Below are positions 1 through 7,009 of a DNA stretch of 19,074 bases, piece after piece. Origin of the DNA: Euryarchaeota archaeon UBA91 (GTDB lineage: Archaea > Thermoplasmatota > Poseidoniia > Poseidoniales > Poseidoniaceae); assembly GCA_002499705.1 (NCBI GenBank), contig DAMU01000066.1:1-19074 (forward strand), written 5' to 3'. The notes beneath the pieces were generated by a model. It was not told the origin of the DNA and ran no database searches. It saw only the letters and a list, made by a program, of their open reading frames with translations. Within the stretch, counting starts at the first letter, position 1. Each line of letters starts with the position of its first letter. The position numbers and the translations under genes are program-made.

Positions 1-520
1 CTTCAGGATGCCCCATTGTAGCGCACAGCCCAACGGATGAGGGTGTGAGTAGGGTGCCTTGTTGAAGTGCAACATGGTCTTTACGTAGATTTTCGCCCTG
101 CTTTCGAATGAAGTGTTTTTTGCCTTCCTCAAGCAGTATAACAGTTGAGTTGCTTTGATCGAATTCGCACATTTCGATTGGGAGGATTGCATCTGCCCCG
201 TCTGGCATTGGAGCGCCCGTCATGATTCGCGCCGCTTGGCCTGCCACTAAGGGTTGAGTGGGAGTGATAGAGCCCGCTTGGATTGTTTGAAGAACTTCTA
301 ATTTATTTGGGGGATTCGTTGAATCTTGATAGCGAAAGGCAAAACCATCCATAGCAGAATTATCAAAACGGGGATCGTTTACTTTTGATTCCAAATCTTG
401 GGAAAGAATGCGGTGAAATGAGTCATCTAAAGAAGTGAATTCGGTATGAAGGGAAAGCGGGTGGGATTGGAGAATGCTTAACGCTTCAGGATATGAAACG
501 AAGTAAGGAGTCTCGGCCAT
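1..520 (-). CDS. moeA: Molybdopterin molybdenumtransferase MoeA, N-terminal part (cut by window edge)
   Basis: MoeA inserts molybdate into adenylylated molybdopterin in the last step of molybdenum cofactor synthesis, in the cytoplasm. I translated the minus strand from the ATG at 520. About 173 codons are open to the window edge, so the C-terminal half is missing. The family signature DNSAMDGFA lies near residues 53-61, followed by a GQAARIMTGAPMPDGADAI segment near residues 95-115 and a later QGENLRKD segment. These are the conserved substrate-binding stretches of MoeA/gephyrin-E domains. It is the last visible gene of a minus-strand run and starts 45 nt after the TauE-like gene ends, so co-transcription is likely. 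Archaea often carry two moeA copies, one possibly for tungsten; which metal this one handles cannot be told from this part. Confidence 0.93.
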   Translation of the reverse strand, partial: MAETPYFVSYPEALSILQSHPLSLHTEFTSLDDSFHRILSQDLESKVNDPRFDNSAMDGFAFRYQDSTNPPNKLEVLQTIQAGSITPTQPLVAGQAARIMTGAPMPDGADAILPIEMCEFDQSNSTVILLEEGKKHFIRKQGENLRKDHVALQQGTLLTPSSVGLCATMGHPE

Positions 521-565
521 GGTTGCACCATCGGTTCGGTGTGTTTGAGGTTCTCGGTATGAATA

Positions 566-1327
566 TCACAGAATAAGTTCTGATATCCGTTTAACAGAAG
601 CGAGTAAAAGAACTGCAATCAGTAAATTTCGTATTGTTGTTTGATGGGCATAAAGTGAACCGTAACGAGAACCGAAGAAACCACCGAAAAGAACTGCTAC
701 AATAAACGGAAGAAGCGTGTCAAATTCCAACACAATTTGATTTGATGCAGTGGCGCCGAGTAATCCAGCTGCAGAATTTACCCAAATGAAAAGGGCAGCT
801 GTCGCTGCTGCTGATTTCGGAGTTGCCCATTTTTTAAGTAAGAGAATTGGTGAAAGAAAAATCCCACCACCCACCCCTATGATTCCACTGAAAAAGCCAA
901 TGCTTGCTCCAAAAGCATAGGCTTGGTTCTTGCTCGGTTCTATTTCTACATTCAACTCTTTACCATCATTTACCGTAAGTAAACGAATTGCTGCATAAAG
1001 GAGAGTTATTGAGAGAAGTGTGTCGTATAGGGCGCCATCTACTCGTAAAAAACCGCCAAAGAACGCAAAAGGGATGCTGGCGATGATAAATGGCAGTGAT
1101 TTCGATAACAAATGGTGGCCTGCTTTCGAATAATGATAGAAGGCTAAGCCTGCTACAATGAGGTTGAGGACCCAAACGTGCTGTTTCAACCAAGCACTGT
1201 TCATCTCACTGTACGCAGTGAGAGAAAGAAGGGCAAGATAACCAGAAGCTCCACCGTGGCCAACGCTTGAGTAAAGAGCTGAAATTAGAAGAAGCCCGAT
1301 GCATAACAGAAGGACTTCGGCGTCCAT
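566..1327 (-). CDS. TauE/SafE family membrane permease (putative sulfite/sulfonate-type anion exporter)
   Basis: This is a 253-aa polytopic membrane protein with about eight hydrophobic segments, the usual size of the TauE/SafE (DUF81) family. The family repeat is visible twice: an N-terminal copy around residues 15-30 with GHGGASGYLALL, and a second copy around residues 140-165 with FSGIIGVGGGIFLSP, each a glycine-rich loop between helices. Members export sulfite, sulfoacetate or other small organic anions, but substrate cannot be read from sequence. It starts 10 nt after the zinc-ribbon gene ends and is followed by moeA. Sulfite detoxification beside a molybdenum-cofactor gene would be reasonable, but that link is inference only. 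The ATG at 1327 is the natural start because the first helix begins just after it. Confidence 0.88.
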   Translation of the reverse strand: MDAEVLLLCIGLLLISALYSSVGHGGASGYLALLSLTAYSEMNSAWLKQHVWVLNLIVAGLAFYHYSKAGHHLLSKSLPFIIASIPFAFFGGFLRVDGALYDTLLSITLLYAAIRLLTVNDGKELNVEIEPSKNQAYAFGASIGFFSGIIGVGGGIFLSPILLLKKWATPKSAAATAALFIWVNSAAGLLGATASNQIVLEFDTLLPFIVAVLFGGFFGSRYGSLYAHQTTIRNLLIAVLLLASVKRISELIL

Positions 1328-1337
1328 AGCGATCGGT

Positions 1338-1631
1338 TCAGTCGAATTTCATGATGTGGTCGCAACCTGGGTAAGAGCAACTTACTGTATATCGCGCCTT
1401 TTTGGGTTTAGGAATCTTCAGCATACAGCCGCACATGTCACATTGTACTTTGAGGGTTTCAGGTGCTGCTTGAGTTGGTGCGTCACCAAGAGTGCGGCCA
1501 ACGTCTGTAGACCAACCGAGATTATCTGTGTACGAATCTGATTTGGTGTTCATCTTTTTTTGTTTCAAAGAAAGGCGCATCTTTCGCTTTCTCTTTTTTG
1601 GTCGAGAGCCTTTCGGTGCTTTTGCCGCCAT
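1338..1631 (-). CDS. Small basic zinc-ribbon protein, function unknown
   Basis: This 97-aa protein has two parts. Residues 1-30 are very rich in Lys and Arg (PKKRKRK near 11-17), as in nucleic-acid-binding tails. The C-terminal third carries four well-placed cysteines: C64 and C67 in a CxxC knuckle (with an extra C69), then C85 and C90, about 17 residues later, with an aromatic and basic stretch between. This looks like a zinc ribbon. I do not recognise a named family. It lies 31 nt downstream of the beta-CASP nuclease on the same strand, so it may be an RNA-binding or accessory partner of that enzyme; this is inference from position and charge. There is no signal peptide or membrane segment, so it should be cytoplasmic. 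Confidence 0.75.
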   Translation of the reverse strand: MAAKAPKGSRPKKRKRKMRLSLKQKKMNTKSDSYTDNLGWSTDVGRTLGDAPTQAAPETLKVQCDMCGCMLKIPKPKKARYTVSCSYPGCDHIMKFD

Positions 1632-1662
1632 GCGTATCGTTCACCGCTTGCTGTGGTTGTAT

Positions 1663-2997
1663 TCAATTACTTCGGCTGTATTCTTCACCGAGGTATTCGG
1701 AAATGCCATTCACTGGAGTGTGAACGACATGTCCGTTTTTCTCGAGGGTTTCGACCAAAGGTGGTCGAGCTGTGTTTGGGTCTGTGTGGTAAATGACGAC
1801 TTCTTCAGCGTCGCATGCTGCTGCAAAATCTACAATTTCCTTGTGACCAGCATGTGTTGAAAAGGAATAGGATTCCCATTCTAATGGTATTTCCGTTTCA
1901 TTTCCAAAAATATTCACTTTCCCTTCTGTTTGGAGTTTTCTCCCACCTGTTTTCTCAGCCTGATACCCAGTAAAGAGAACTGCGTTGGATGTATCATGCC
2001 GCAACCGATTAAGATACCAGATCGCAGGACCGCCTTGCATCATACCAGATGTTGAAACAATGACATCTGCATCCAGTGCCTTCTTCCTGTCGGATTTACC
2101 TGAAACACGTCGACACCACGACCACGCGTTTTTGAATGCATGAATGTCGCGAATCATTTCAGGATGGTTCATCTGCATTTTCGCTATTTTTTTCCCCATA
2201 CCGTCAACGTGAACGTCAAGGTGAGGGAGATGTTTGTGTAGGCGCATGACAATGTCTTGTGTACGCCCATTTGCAAAGGCTGGAATAAGAATTTTACCGC
2301 CTCTATCTACAACTCTCTGTACGTGGTTGATGAATCTCAATTCTTCCTCTTGTAAAGGCGGGTGTTCTCTTCCACCGTATGTTCCTTCGAGGAAAAGGGT
2401 GTCAGTTTTAATTGGTTCAGCACCCTTTGTAAGTGGGGAATCTCTGGTGTCAAAATCTCCGGAAAAGAGAATCTTTCTTTCAGGTGTTTCAATATTCAGC
2501 ATTGCAGCCCCTGGAATATGCCCTGCGCGATGGAGTTCAAGTTTCCAATCATTATGCATCCATTCTTCTTTGTATCTGTGAATATTCCAAGATTCAAGAG
2601 CGGTATCAATATCACGTTTATCCCACGCTAATGGGTACTTTTCAATTGAACTAACCTTGTGACAATCATACCACATTAATTCGGATATCTCTGCAGTCAG
2701 CGCTGTGCCATGAAGACGAGTACGATGATTTGCACATAGCCATGGTGCCATTCCAAGGTGATCTACGTGTGAGTGTGTAATGACTGCATCACGAACAACA
2801 GGTGCTTCAGATGGATAACGGGGTGGTGTTGTAGGAGCTAATCCATAGTCGAGGAGTAATCGAGTTTGTTTGTGATCCTCAAGCACGACTCCGACGTTTC
2901 CTACTTCATTTCCACCACCAAGATAGTGATAGCGATATCCTTTGGTTGGGGGCTGTTCTGGATAAGAACTCGTACGGCCTGGTGAATAGAATACCAT
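1663..2997 (-). CDS. MBL-fold beta-CASP ribonuclease (aCPSF2/RNase J-like, no KH domains)
   Basis: This is a 444-aa cytoplasmic metallo-beta-lactamase fold nuclease of the beta-CASP group, expected to process or degrade RNA with two zinc ions. Visible motifs in order are H75-x-H77-x-D79-H80 (THSHVDHLG), H160 in AGHIPGA, D181 in SGDFDTRD, motif A acidic E204 in LEGTYGG, IPAFANGRTQDI at 238-249 opening the beta-CASP cap, STSGMMQGG at 315-323, motif B H382 in STHAGH, and motif C H404 in YHTDP. All metal ligands are present. The N-terminus begins almost directly with the MBL fold, so the KH domains of archaeal aCPSF1 are absent, which places it nearer the shorter aCPSF2 type. Exonuclease or endonuclease activity cannot be decided here. 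It is the first gene of the minus-strand group that runs to moeA. Confidence 0.9.
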   Translation of the reverse strand: MVFYSPGRTSSYPEQPPTKGYRYHYLGGGNEVGNVGVVLEDHKQTRLLLDYGLAPTTPPRYPSEAPVVRDAVITHSHVDHLGMAPWLCANHRTRLHGTALTAEISELMWYDCHKVSSIEKYPLAWDKRDIDTALESWNIHRYKEEWMHNDWKLELHRAGHIPGAAMLNIETPERKILFSGDFDTRDSPLTKGAEPIKTDTLFLEGTYGGREHPPLQEEELRFINHVQRVVDRGGKILIPAFANGRTQDIVMRLHKHLPHLDVHVDGMGKKIAKMQMNHPEMIRDIHAFKNAWSWCRRVSGKSDRKKALDADVIVSTSGMMQGGPAIWYLNRLRHDTSNAVLFTGYQAEKTGGRKLQTEGKVNIFGNETEIPLEWESYSFSTHAGHKEIVDFAAACDAEEVVIYHTDPNTARPPLVETLEKNGHVVHTPVNGISEYLGEEYSRSN

Positions 2998-3437
2998 GTG
3001 AACAATTTATTGCTAAGCCCAGTATCTATTGAAGTTGATTCTTTTATTCGAACAGACCCCTCTATTTCCTATGGAAGATTTGTGAAGGGGTTGCTGGTTT
3101 TTTTCATGTGTTTCTTAGTGGTTAAGTTAAGTGCTTGTCGCGACCATAATCTTCGGGGCATACTCACGTTTCTTACTATCCCTATCTTCGACATACTCAC
3201 TTCTAACATTGAATACTCCTCCATCGGAAATGAAGGGGTGTTCTAACCTTTCTCGTTTTCAACCATATTCAACACCGATATGTTTCTTCTGTAATCATTT
3301 ATCTTCACATTAAAATTCAGCAATATCGTATCTTCATGCTGAAAAATATACTCGGGTGTGTCAGATGTCCACTCGAATGGTATTTTTCTTCTCCTCACAA
3401 GGGAAGAAGACTTGAACTCGGGCTATGTGGACTAACC
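2998..3437. other. Long spacer between divergent nuclease and ferredoxin genes
   Basis: These 440 bases hold no convincing gene. A GTG-started 82-codon frame on the plus strand (2998-3246) and a 46-codon frame on the minus strand (3209-3069) look like chance ORFs. A weak hairpin can be drawn with arms ACCCCT at 3056-3061 and AGGGGT at 3086-3091, followed by a T-run near 3098-3104, which might end a transcript or be chance. TATA-like stretches near 3307-3316 (ATTAAAATTC) and 3342-3350 (AAAAATATA) could drive the ferredoxin operon. No tRNA cloverleaf could be folded by eye. The length is unusual for this otherwise compact window. Confidence 0.45.
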
Positions 3438-3644
3438 ATGCCACGACAGGTAGGACAAGAATTTCTTGTCGATGATGATCGTTGTTTTGGCTGCGGTGCT
3501 TGTATTGCTCTGTGCCCGGTTAACGTTCTAACCCTAGTTGATCGTTTGGCAGTTGTCGATGAAGAAAATTGCACACACTGTAAAATTTGCATCCCATCAT
3601 GTCCCGTTTTTGCTCTTGAAATCACGTCACCAAAAGGTGATTGA
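3438..3644 (+). CDS. 2[4Fe-4S] ferredoxin
   Basis: This is a 68-aa soluble electron carrier with two complete cluster motifs: C16-x2-C19-x2-C22-x3-C26-P (CFGCGACIALCP) and C45-x2-C48-x2-C51-x3-C55-P (CTHCKICIPSCP), the classic clostridial-type fold. The frame is open back to an ATG at 3336, which would add 34 residues containing CVRC and no ferredoxin-like pattern, so I take the ATG at 3438. However, no Shine-Dalgarno precedes 3438, and a TATA-like stretch lies about 25 nt before 3336, so the longer form is not excluded. The stop codon is directly followed by the ATG of the next gene (TGA-ATG), showing translational coupling to the flavoprotein. In Methanosarcina a ferredoxin encoded beside geranylgeranyl reductase supplies its electrons, and this pair may be similar. 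Confidence 0.88.
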   Translation: MPRQVGQEFLVDDDRCFGCGACIALCPVNVLTLVDRLAVVDEENCTHCKICIPSCPVFALEITSPKGD

Positions 3645-4364
3645 ATGAAGTCAATCATCCTCATTGGCGGGACCTTTACCAACCTAATTACAGCTTTAGA
3701 ACTGGTTGATGCGTACGATATTAAAATCTTTGAACTCAATGCAGAAATTGGTCTTCCATCAAAGTCTCCAGGGCACTTAAAAAATCAAACACACCTTTCT
3801 AAATATCTGACACCAGATCAATTAGAATTTCTTAAACTCCATCAATTCGATGACGGTTATACGCTTCGTTCAGAATGGGGATTGAAACATCTTGCAGTTC
3901 ACGCAGCGAATAGCGGAGTTGAAATCTTTACTCGAACTCGAATTACAAACTGTTTCGAAACTTCTGAAGGATTTACCATTGAATATCAAGGCGGTGGTCC
4001 GGAAAGCAATGGACAACTTGACTGCCATCATCTTGTGAATGACATTCAATGGACTTATCAAGCCCCAGGTGCAAAACAACACATGCTCCCAAATTCCAAG
4101 AATATACTCGTTCCTCAGTTCGGCGAATTTGTCGAAATGCATGGCGGCACAGCTCTTAGCAAAGATTGTACAAACCTTCCAGAAGATGCTTACATTCTTC
4201 CTCGTTCAGAAGGTTTGACAGAGATTTGGCAACTGGAAGAAAATTGGAATCCCCACCATGGGTGGATAGAAACCATTCAAAATACTCTTCCCATTGAAGC
4301 AGAAAAACGATGTATAGATGCGCAGATTGAACAAGGCTGGGAAATCTCAAAAGTTTTAAAATAA
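3645..4364 (+). CDS. Short geranylgeranyl-reductase-like FAD-fold protein with degenerate dinucleotide motif
   Basis: This is a 239-aa protein of the Rossmann-type flavoprotein fold. The N-terminus runs beta-strand (KSIILIGG), helix, then a second strand ending in the acidic E30, followed by AEIGLPSKSPG at 33-43. That matches the strand-Glu-x-x-x-EIG-P layout of geranylgeranyl reductases and related FAD monooxygenase-fold enzymes. A second region around 76-101 (RSEWGLKHLAVHAANSGVEI) resembles their following helix and strand. Two points are odd: the expected GxGxxG loop reads GGTFTN and lacks the last glycine, and the protein is far shorter than the roughly 390-450 aa of GGR, missing the C-terminal domain. 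Start choice is firm because AGGTGAT at 3635-3641 is a good Shine-Dalgarno and overlaps the ferredoxin stop. It may bind flavin weakly or have lost catalysis; the role is unknown. Confidence 0.6.
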   Translation: MKSIILIGGTFTNLITALELVDAYDIKIFELNAEIGLPSKSPGHLKNQTHLSKYLTPDQLEFLKLHQFDDGYTLRSEWGLKHLAVHAANSGVEIFTRTRITNCFETSEGFTIEYQGGGPESNGQLDCHHLVNDIQWTYQAPGAKQHMLPNSKNILVPQFGEFVEMHGGTALSKDCTNLPEDAYILPRSEGLTEIWQLEENWNPHHGWIETIQNTLPIEAEKRCIDAQIEQGWEISKVLK

Positions 4365-4420
4365 TGAAATTCGGTGTCGCCAGACACACCACCTTAAAAC
4401 CCCCCACCTGTGCCGTTTGG

Positions 4421-4444
4421 TTGAAGACAACATCTTCAGGAGGG
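4421..4444 (+). promoter_or_regulatory. Hairpin abutting a strong Shine-Dalgarno of the desaturase gene
   Basis: TGAAGA at 4422-4427 can pair with TCTTCA at 4433-4438 around a five-base loop, and the next bases, 4439-4444, are GGAGGG, a strong ribosome-binding site six bases before the ATG at 4451. The site fixes the desaturase start. The hairpin ends exactly at the site, so it could affect ribosome loading, but this is a small stem and may be chance. Confidence 0.45.
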
Positions 4445-4450
4445 TAAAAA

Positions 4451-5527
4451 ATGGCCGCACATCCACTCGCAAGTCTGCGTAAACAACTCAAAGAGGCAAA
4501 CCTTCTCGATCGACCTACAGGCAAATCATGGGCAAAAGTTGTTCTTCTTTTTGCCATTGTTTTTGGACTCTACAGCGCCCACATCTACCTGCCATTGAAG
4601 TTCGGTTTGATGCTTATTCCAATAACAGCTCTTTTCTCTACCACTCTTGCTATGACGGGGCATGAAGGGGTTCACTCTTCCGCGTGCCGTTCGAGAGCAG
4701 GCAATTTATCGATGGCCGCCATTGTCTTCCCACTTTTCGCAGGACTCTCAATGGAGTACTGGCGAGATAAGCACAATGTCAAACACCACGGTAATCCAAA
4801 TGTAGTGCACGTTGATCCAGATATTCACTCGTGGCCATTTACATTCAGTCAAGAAGAATACAAAACAAGTGGCCGAATTCGACAATTCTTCCAAAGGCAC
4901 CTTCAAGGGTGGACTTTCTGGCCAATTTCCCTCCTTGTTGGACATCTCATGCGATTTGATGGCCTGAAATATATTGCTATGAAACCCTTCAAATCAAAAA
5001 AGAAGAAGCGATTTACAAAAATTTGGATGCTTGATACAGCACTGATTATCACCCACTTCATTTTGTGGCTCGCTCTACCTATTTTCCTTGGCCTGTCATG
5101 GCAAGTGACACTTGGATTTTATGTTCTCCTTTGGGGCTTGGTCGGAACATGCCTAACAGCTATCTTCATTGTCGGTCATGCAGGTAGGCCAATCATTACT
5201 GAGTATGATCAAAACTGGCGTCTACAAATTGAAACAGCACGAAGAATCAAAATGGGTCCGATAGGCTCCTTCTTTTTCGTCGGGCTCGAATACCAAATTG
5301 AACATCACCTCCTTCCTACCCTTTCTCATTTTAACCTTCCAAAAGCAGCACCATTGGTCAAAGAATATGCTGAAGAACAGGGCTGGCAGTATCACGAACT
5401 CGGCTTTTTCCGTGCACTGTGGGAAGCGACCGTCTCCCTTCACTACGCTTGGAAGACACCTTCGCTCGTACTGAACGCGAGTGGCGAACTCATCGACCCG
5501 TTAGTAACTGATATTTCAAAAGCGTGA
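4451..5527 (+). CDS. Membrane fatty acid desaturase (three His-box, di-iron)
   Basis: This 358-aa integral membrane protein has the three histidine clusters of the di-iron acyl desaturase/hydroxylase superfamily: H71-E-G-V-H75, H108-N-V-K-H112-H113, and Q282-I-E-H285-H286, plus an extra H243 in VGHAGR. The QxEHH form of the third box is the one seen in acyl-lipid front-end and DesA3-like desaturases. Hydrophobic pairs near 29-65, 88-102, 155-167 and 193-243 place the His boxes on the cytoplasmic face. No cytochrome b5 domain is fused, so electrons must come from another protein; the ferredoxin two genes upstream is the obvious candidate. It needs oxygen. It lies 86 nt after the flavoprotein with its own strong ribosome site. 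Substrate is unknown: ether-lipid isoprenoid chains, free acyl chains or carotenoids are all possible in an archaeon. Confidence 0.9.
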   Translation: MAAHPLASLRKQLKEANLLDRPTGKSWAKVVLLFAIVFGLYSAHIYLPLKFGLMLIPITALFSTTLAMTGHEGVHSSACRSRAGNLSMAAIVFPLFAGLSMEYWRDKHNVKHHGNPNVVHVDPDIHSWPFTFSQEEYKTSGRIRQFFQRHLQGWTFWPISLLVGHLMRFDGLKYIAMKPFKSKKKKRFTKIWMLDTALIITHFILWLALPIFLGLSWQVTLGFYVLLWGLVGTCLTAIFIVGHAGRPIITEYDQNWRLQIETARRIKMGPIGSFFFVGLEYQIEHHLLPTLSHFNLPKAAPLVKEYAEEQGWQYHELGFFRALWEATVSLHYAWKTPSLVLNASGELIDPLVTDISKA

Positions 5528-5560
5528 AAACCTCTTGAACAGGAACTCCCAGGCCCATCC

Positions 5561-6325
5561 ATGGCCACTGAACAACTCTATCTACGCAGCATTGAGGCTG
5601 GATATTACACCAATTTTGGTGCGACAGTAACATCTGTTGATGCAGAGAAAGTCACACTTGACCGAACGCTCTTCTATCCACTTGGGGGCGGTCAAAATTG
5701 GGATACTGGCACGCTTGAAGGCCCGAACGGCTTGTTAAACGTCCATGAAGTTCGGGGGCGTGGAAGCATTCTCCACAGCCTTGATACAAACCACCAACTC
5801 GAGGTTGGTGATGAGGTGAAGGGTTCTGTTGACTGGCAAAGACGCCATGCTCACATGAGGATGCATACAGCTCAACACATCGTCTCTGGCGTTGTCTATG
5901 AGACGTTTAATGGCGCTCGCACTGTTGGTAACCAGATACATCATGACCGCTCTCGAATAGATTTCAACCCCATTTCATTTACTGAAGAAATGCTTGAACA
6001 GATATCTCAGACCGTAAACCAACTTATCGATGAAAACCACAAAGTCACAGATTCGACAATGACGCGTGAAGAAGTCAATGCAGAAATGCCACCAGATCGT
6101 ACAAATATGAATCTTTTACCTGCATCAGTAAAGCAACTACGGGTTGTGAAAATTGGCGATAATATCGATCTTTGCCCCTGTGCTGGTACACACGTGAGGG
6201 AACTATCGGAAATTGGTCACATGAAAATCACAGGTAAAAAATCCAAAGGAAAAGGCACACAAAGAATCACCTATGAACTTCAGATTCCACAAATAAATCC
6301 TCAACCAATCCATGAAAGATTGTGA
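5561..6325 (+). CDS. alaX: Alanyl-tRNA editing protein AlaX (AlaX-M type)
   Basis: This 254-aa cytoplasmic zinc hydrolase removes serine or glycine wrongly attached to tRNA-Ala, acting in trans like the AlaRS editing domain. Zinc ligands are clear: H102-T-A-Q-H106 and C207-A-G-T-H211. The N-terminal domain contains the YPLGGGQ loop at 39-45 found in the AlaX-M and AlaRS proteins, and the length fits AlaX-M rather than the short AlaX-S. The lysine-glycine stretch KKSKGKGTQRI at 226-236 matches the C-terminal tRNA-contact strand of the family. It starts 33 nt after the desaturase stop and may share its transcript, though there is no functional link between the two. Only a weak ribosome site is visible before the ATG at 5561. 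Confidence 0.93.
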   Translation: MATEQLYLRSIEAGYYTNFGATVTSVDAEKVTLDRTLFYPLGGGQNWDTGTLEGPNGLLNVHEVRGRGSILHSLDTNHQLEVGDEVKGSVDWQRRHAHMRMHTAQHIVSGVVYETFNGARTVGNQIHHDRSRIDFNPISFTEEMLEQISQTVNQLIDENHKVTDSTMTREEVNAEMPPDRTNMNLLPASVKQLRVVKIGDNIDLCPCAGTHVRELSEIGHMKITGKKSKGKGTQRITYELQIPQINPQPIHERL

Positions 6326-6351
6326 GTGAGAAAAACAACCAATTTCACATA

Positions 6352-6371
6352 TATGTTTTTTGAAAAACATA
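6352..6371. terminator. Bidirectional hairpin between convergent alaX and HTH-like gene
   Basis: TATGTTTTT at 6352-6360 is perfectly complementary to AAAAACATA at 6363-6371 with only TG between, so a stem of about eight pairs with a four-base loop forms on either strand, with a T-rich end on both. It sits in the 76-nt AT-rich spacer between two convergent genes, where transcription from both sides should stop. Archaeal termination mostly relies on T-runs, which both strands offer here. Confidence 0.6.
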
Positions 6372-6401
6372 ATTATTAATTAAATTAGGTAAAAGAATAA
6401 A

Positions 6402-6911
6402 CTAATCTTCAGTTTTTTCAGACTCTTTTAACAAATTATCAACTTCACTAATTACATCAGTCCATTCACTGCGTTTTTTCTGCAATTCATCGAACACGAC
6501 TTTTTCTGCCTTTTCGTCAGCCCCTGCCTGTACAGCCGCTTCTACTCGGTCAGCGAGTTGAAAATCTTCTCCAATACGATCACTGCGGTCTGCCCGTTCA
6601 ATTTTTTTAGACGGCAACGTCCTTGCCCCATAACTTTCCAAATCTATATCTTCAGTACTGAGTGAATTAACGACTTCCATCACGACTTCATGATCAGGGA
6701 TTCCATCTTTCCAAGGATTCTGATTCGCAACATCTTGAATAACGTTTTTTTGCTTCTTTTTTCGAACGCTACGCACCCTCTGTGAAATGATTGCCTCGAC
6801 TTGCTCAAGAGTCATGTTTTTTTGTTGAGCAATTTTTTCGGCAGTAAAACCCACGTCGAACAGGAATAAAACATCAGTTTCATCGTCGAATGAATCTTTT
6901 CCCATACACAT
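6402..6911 (-). CDS. Hypothetical charged protein with HTH-like N-terminus
   Basis: This 169-aa soluble protein is strongly charged, and I recognise no named family. Residues 15-48 (pattern LFDVGFTAEKIAQQKNMT, then LEQVEAIISQRV) have the spacing of a helix-turn-helix like that of sigma-factor region 4 or resolvase-type domains. A basic patch RSVRKKKQK follows at 47-55. The remainder, about 80-169, is acidic and rich in Glu, Lys and Ala with long predicted helices, possibly a coiled coil (EAAVQAGADEKAEKVV). DNA binding and a regulatory role are inference. The start may be the first ATG (6911) or the third residue (6905). It is divergent from the M50 protease gene with about 100 nt between, so it could regulate that gene. 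Confidence 0.68.
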   Translation of the reverse strand: MCMGKDSFDDETDVLFLFDVGFTAEKIAQQKNMTLEQVEAIISQRVRSVRKKKQKNVIQDVANQNPWKDGIPDHEVVMEVVNSLSTEDIDLESYGARTLPSKKIERADRSDRIGEDFQLADRVEAAVQAGADEKAEKVVFDELQKKRSEWTDVISEVDNLLKESEKTED

Positions 6912-6980
6912 TCCCGCTTACAAGCTCACTGCTTCACCCCCTCCTCTTTCCTGTACGAAAAGAAACCTTGCACGCGAGAC

Positions 6981-6991
6981 TTCAAATCATA
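6981..6991 (+). promoter_or_regulatory. Possible TATA box for the M50 protease gene
   Basis: TTCAAATCATA lies about 24 nt before the ATG at 7010. Archaeal TATA boxes sit about 26 nt before transcription starts, so the transcript would begin at or near this ATG and be leaderless. This supports 7010 over the open frame further upstream (6890), which would overlap the divergent gene. Confidence 0.35.
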
Positions 6992-7009
6992 CGAGCCGAA
7001 ACAACATAC

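Noticed and set aside
3069..3209. 46-codon minus-strand frame preceded by GGAGGAG
   Set aside because: The ribosome site is good, but the product is a shapeless basic peptide with no strand or helix pattern; I could not call it a gene.
2998..3246. GTG-started 82-codon plus-strand frame with a hydrophobic middle
   Set aside because: It overlaps the likely promoter region of the beta-CASP gene, has no ribosome site, and its composition is irregular.
3395..3445. tRNA T-arm-like bases (GTTCAAGTC on the minus strand)
   Set aside because: The flanking bases do not pair into a T stem and no acceptor or anticodon arm can be drawn.
4374..4387. GTGTC/GACAC mini-hairpin after the flavoprotein gene
   Set aside because: Only five pairs and no T-run, so no support as a terminator.
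4156..4557. 133-codon minus-strand frame across the flavoprotein-desaturase junction
   Set aside because: It is antisense to two well-supported genes and has no family pattern.
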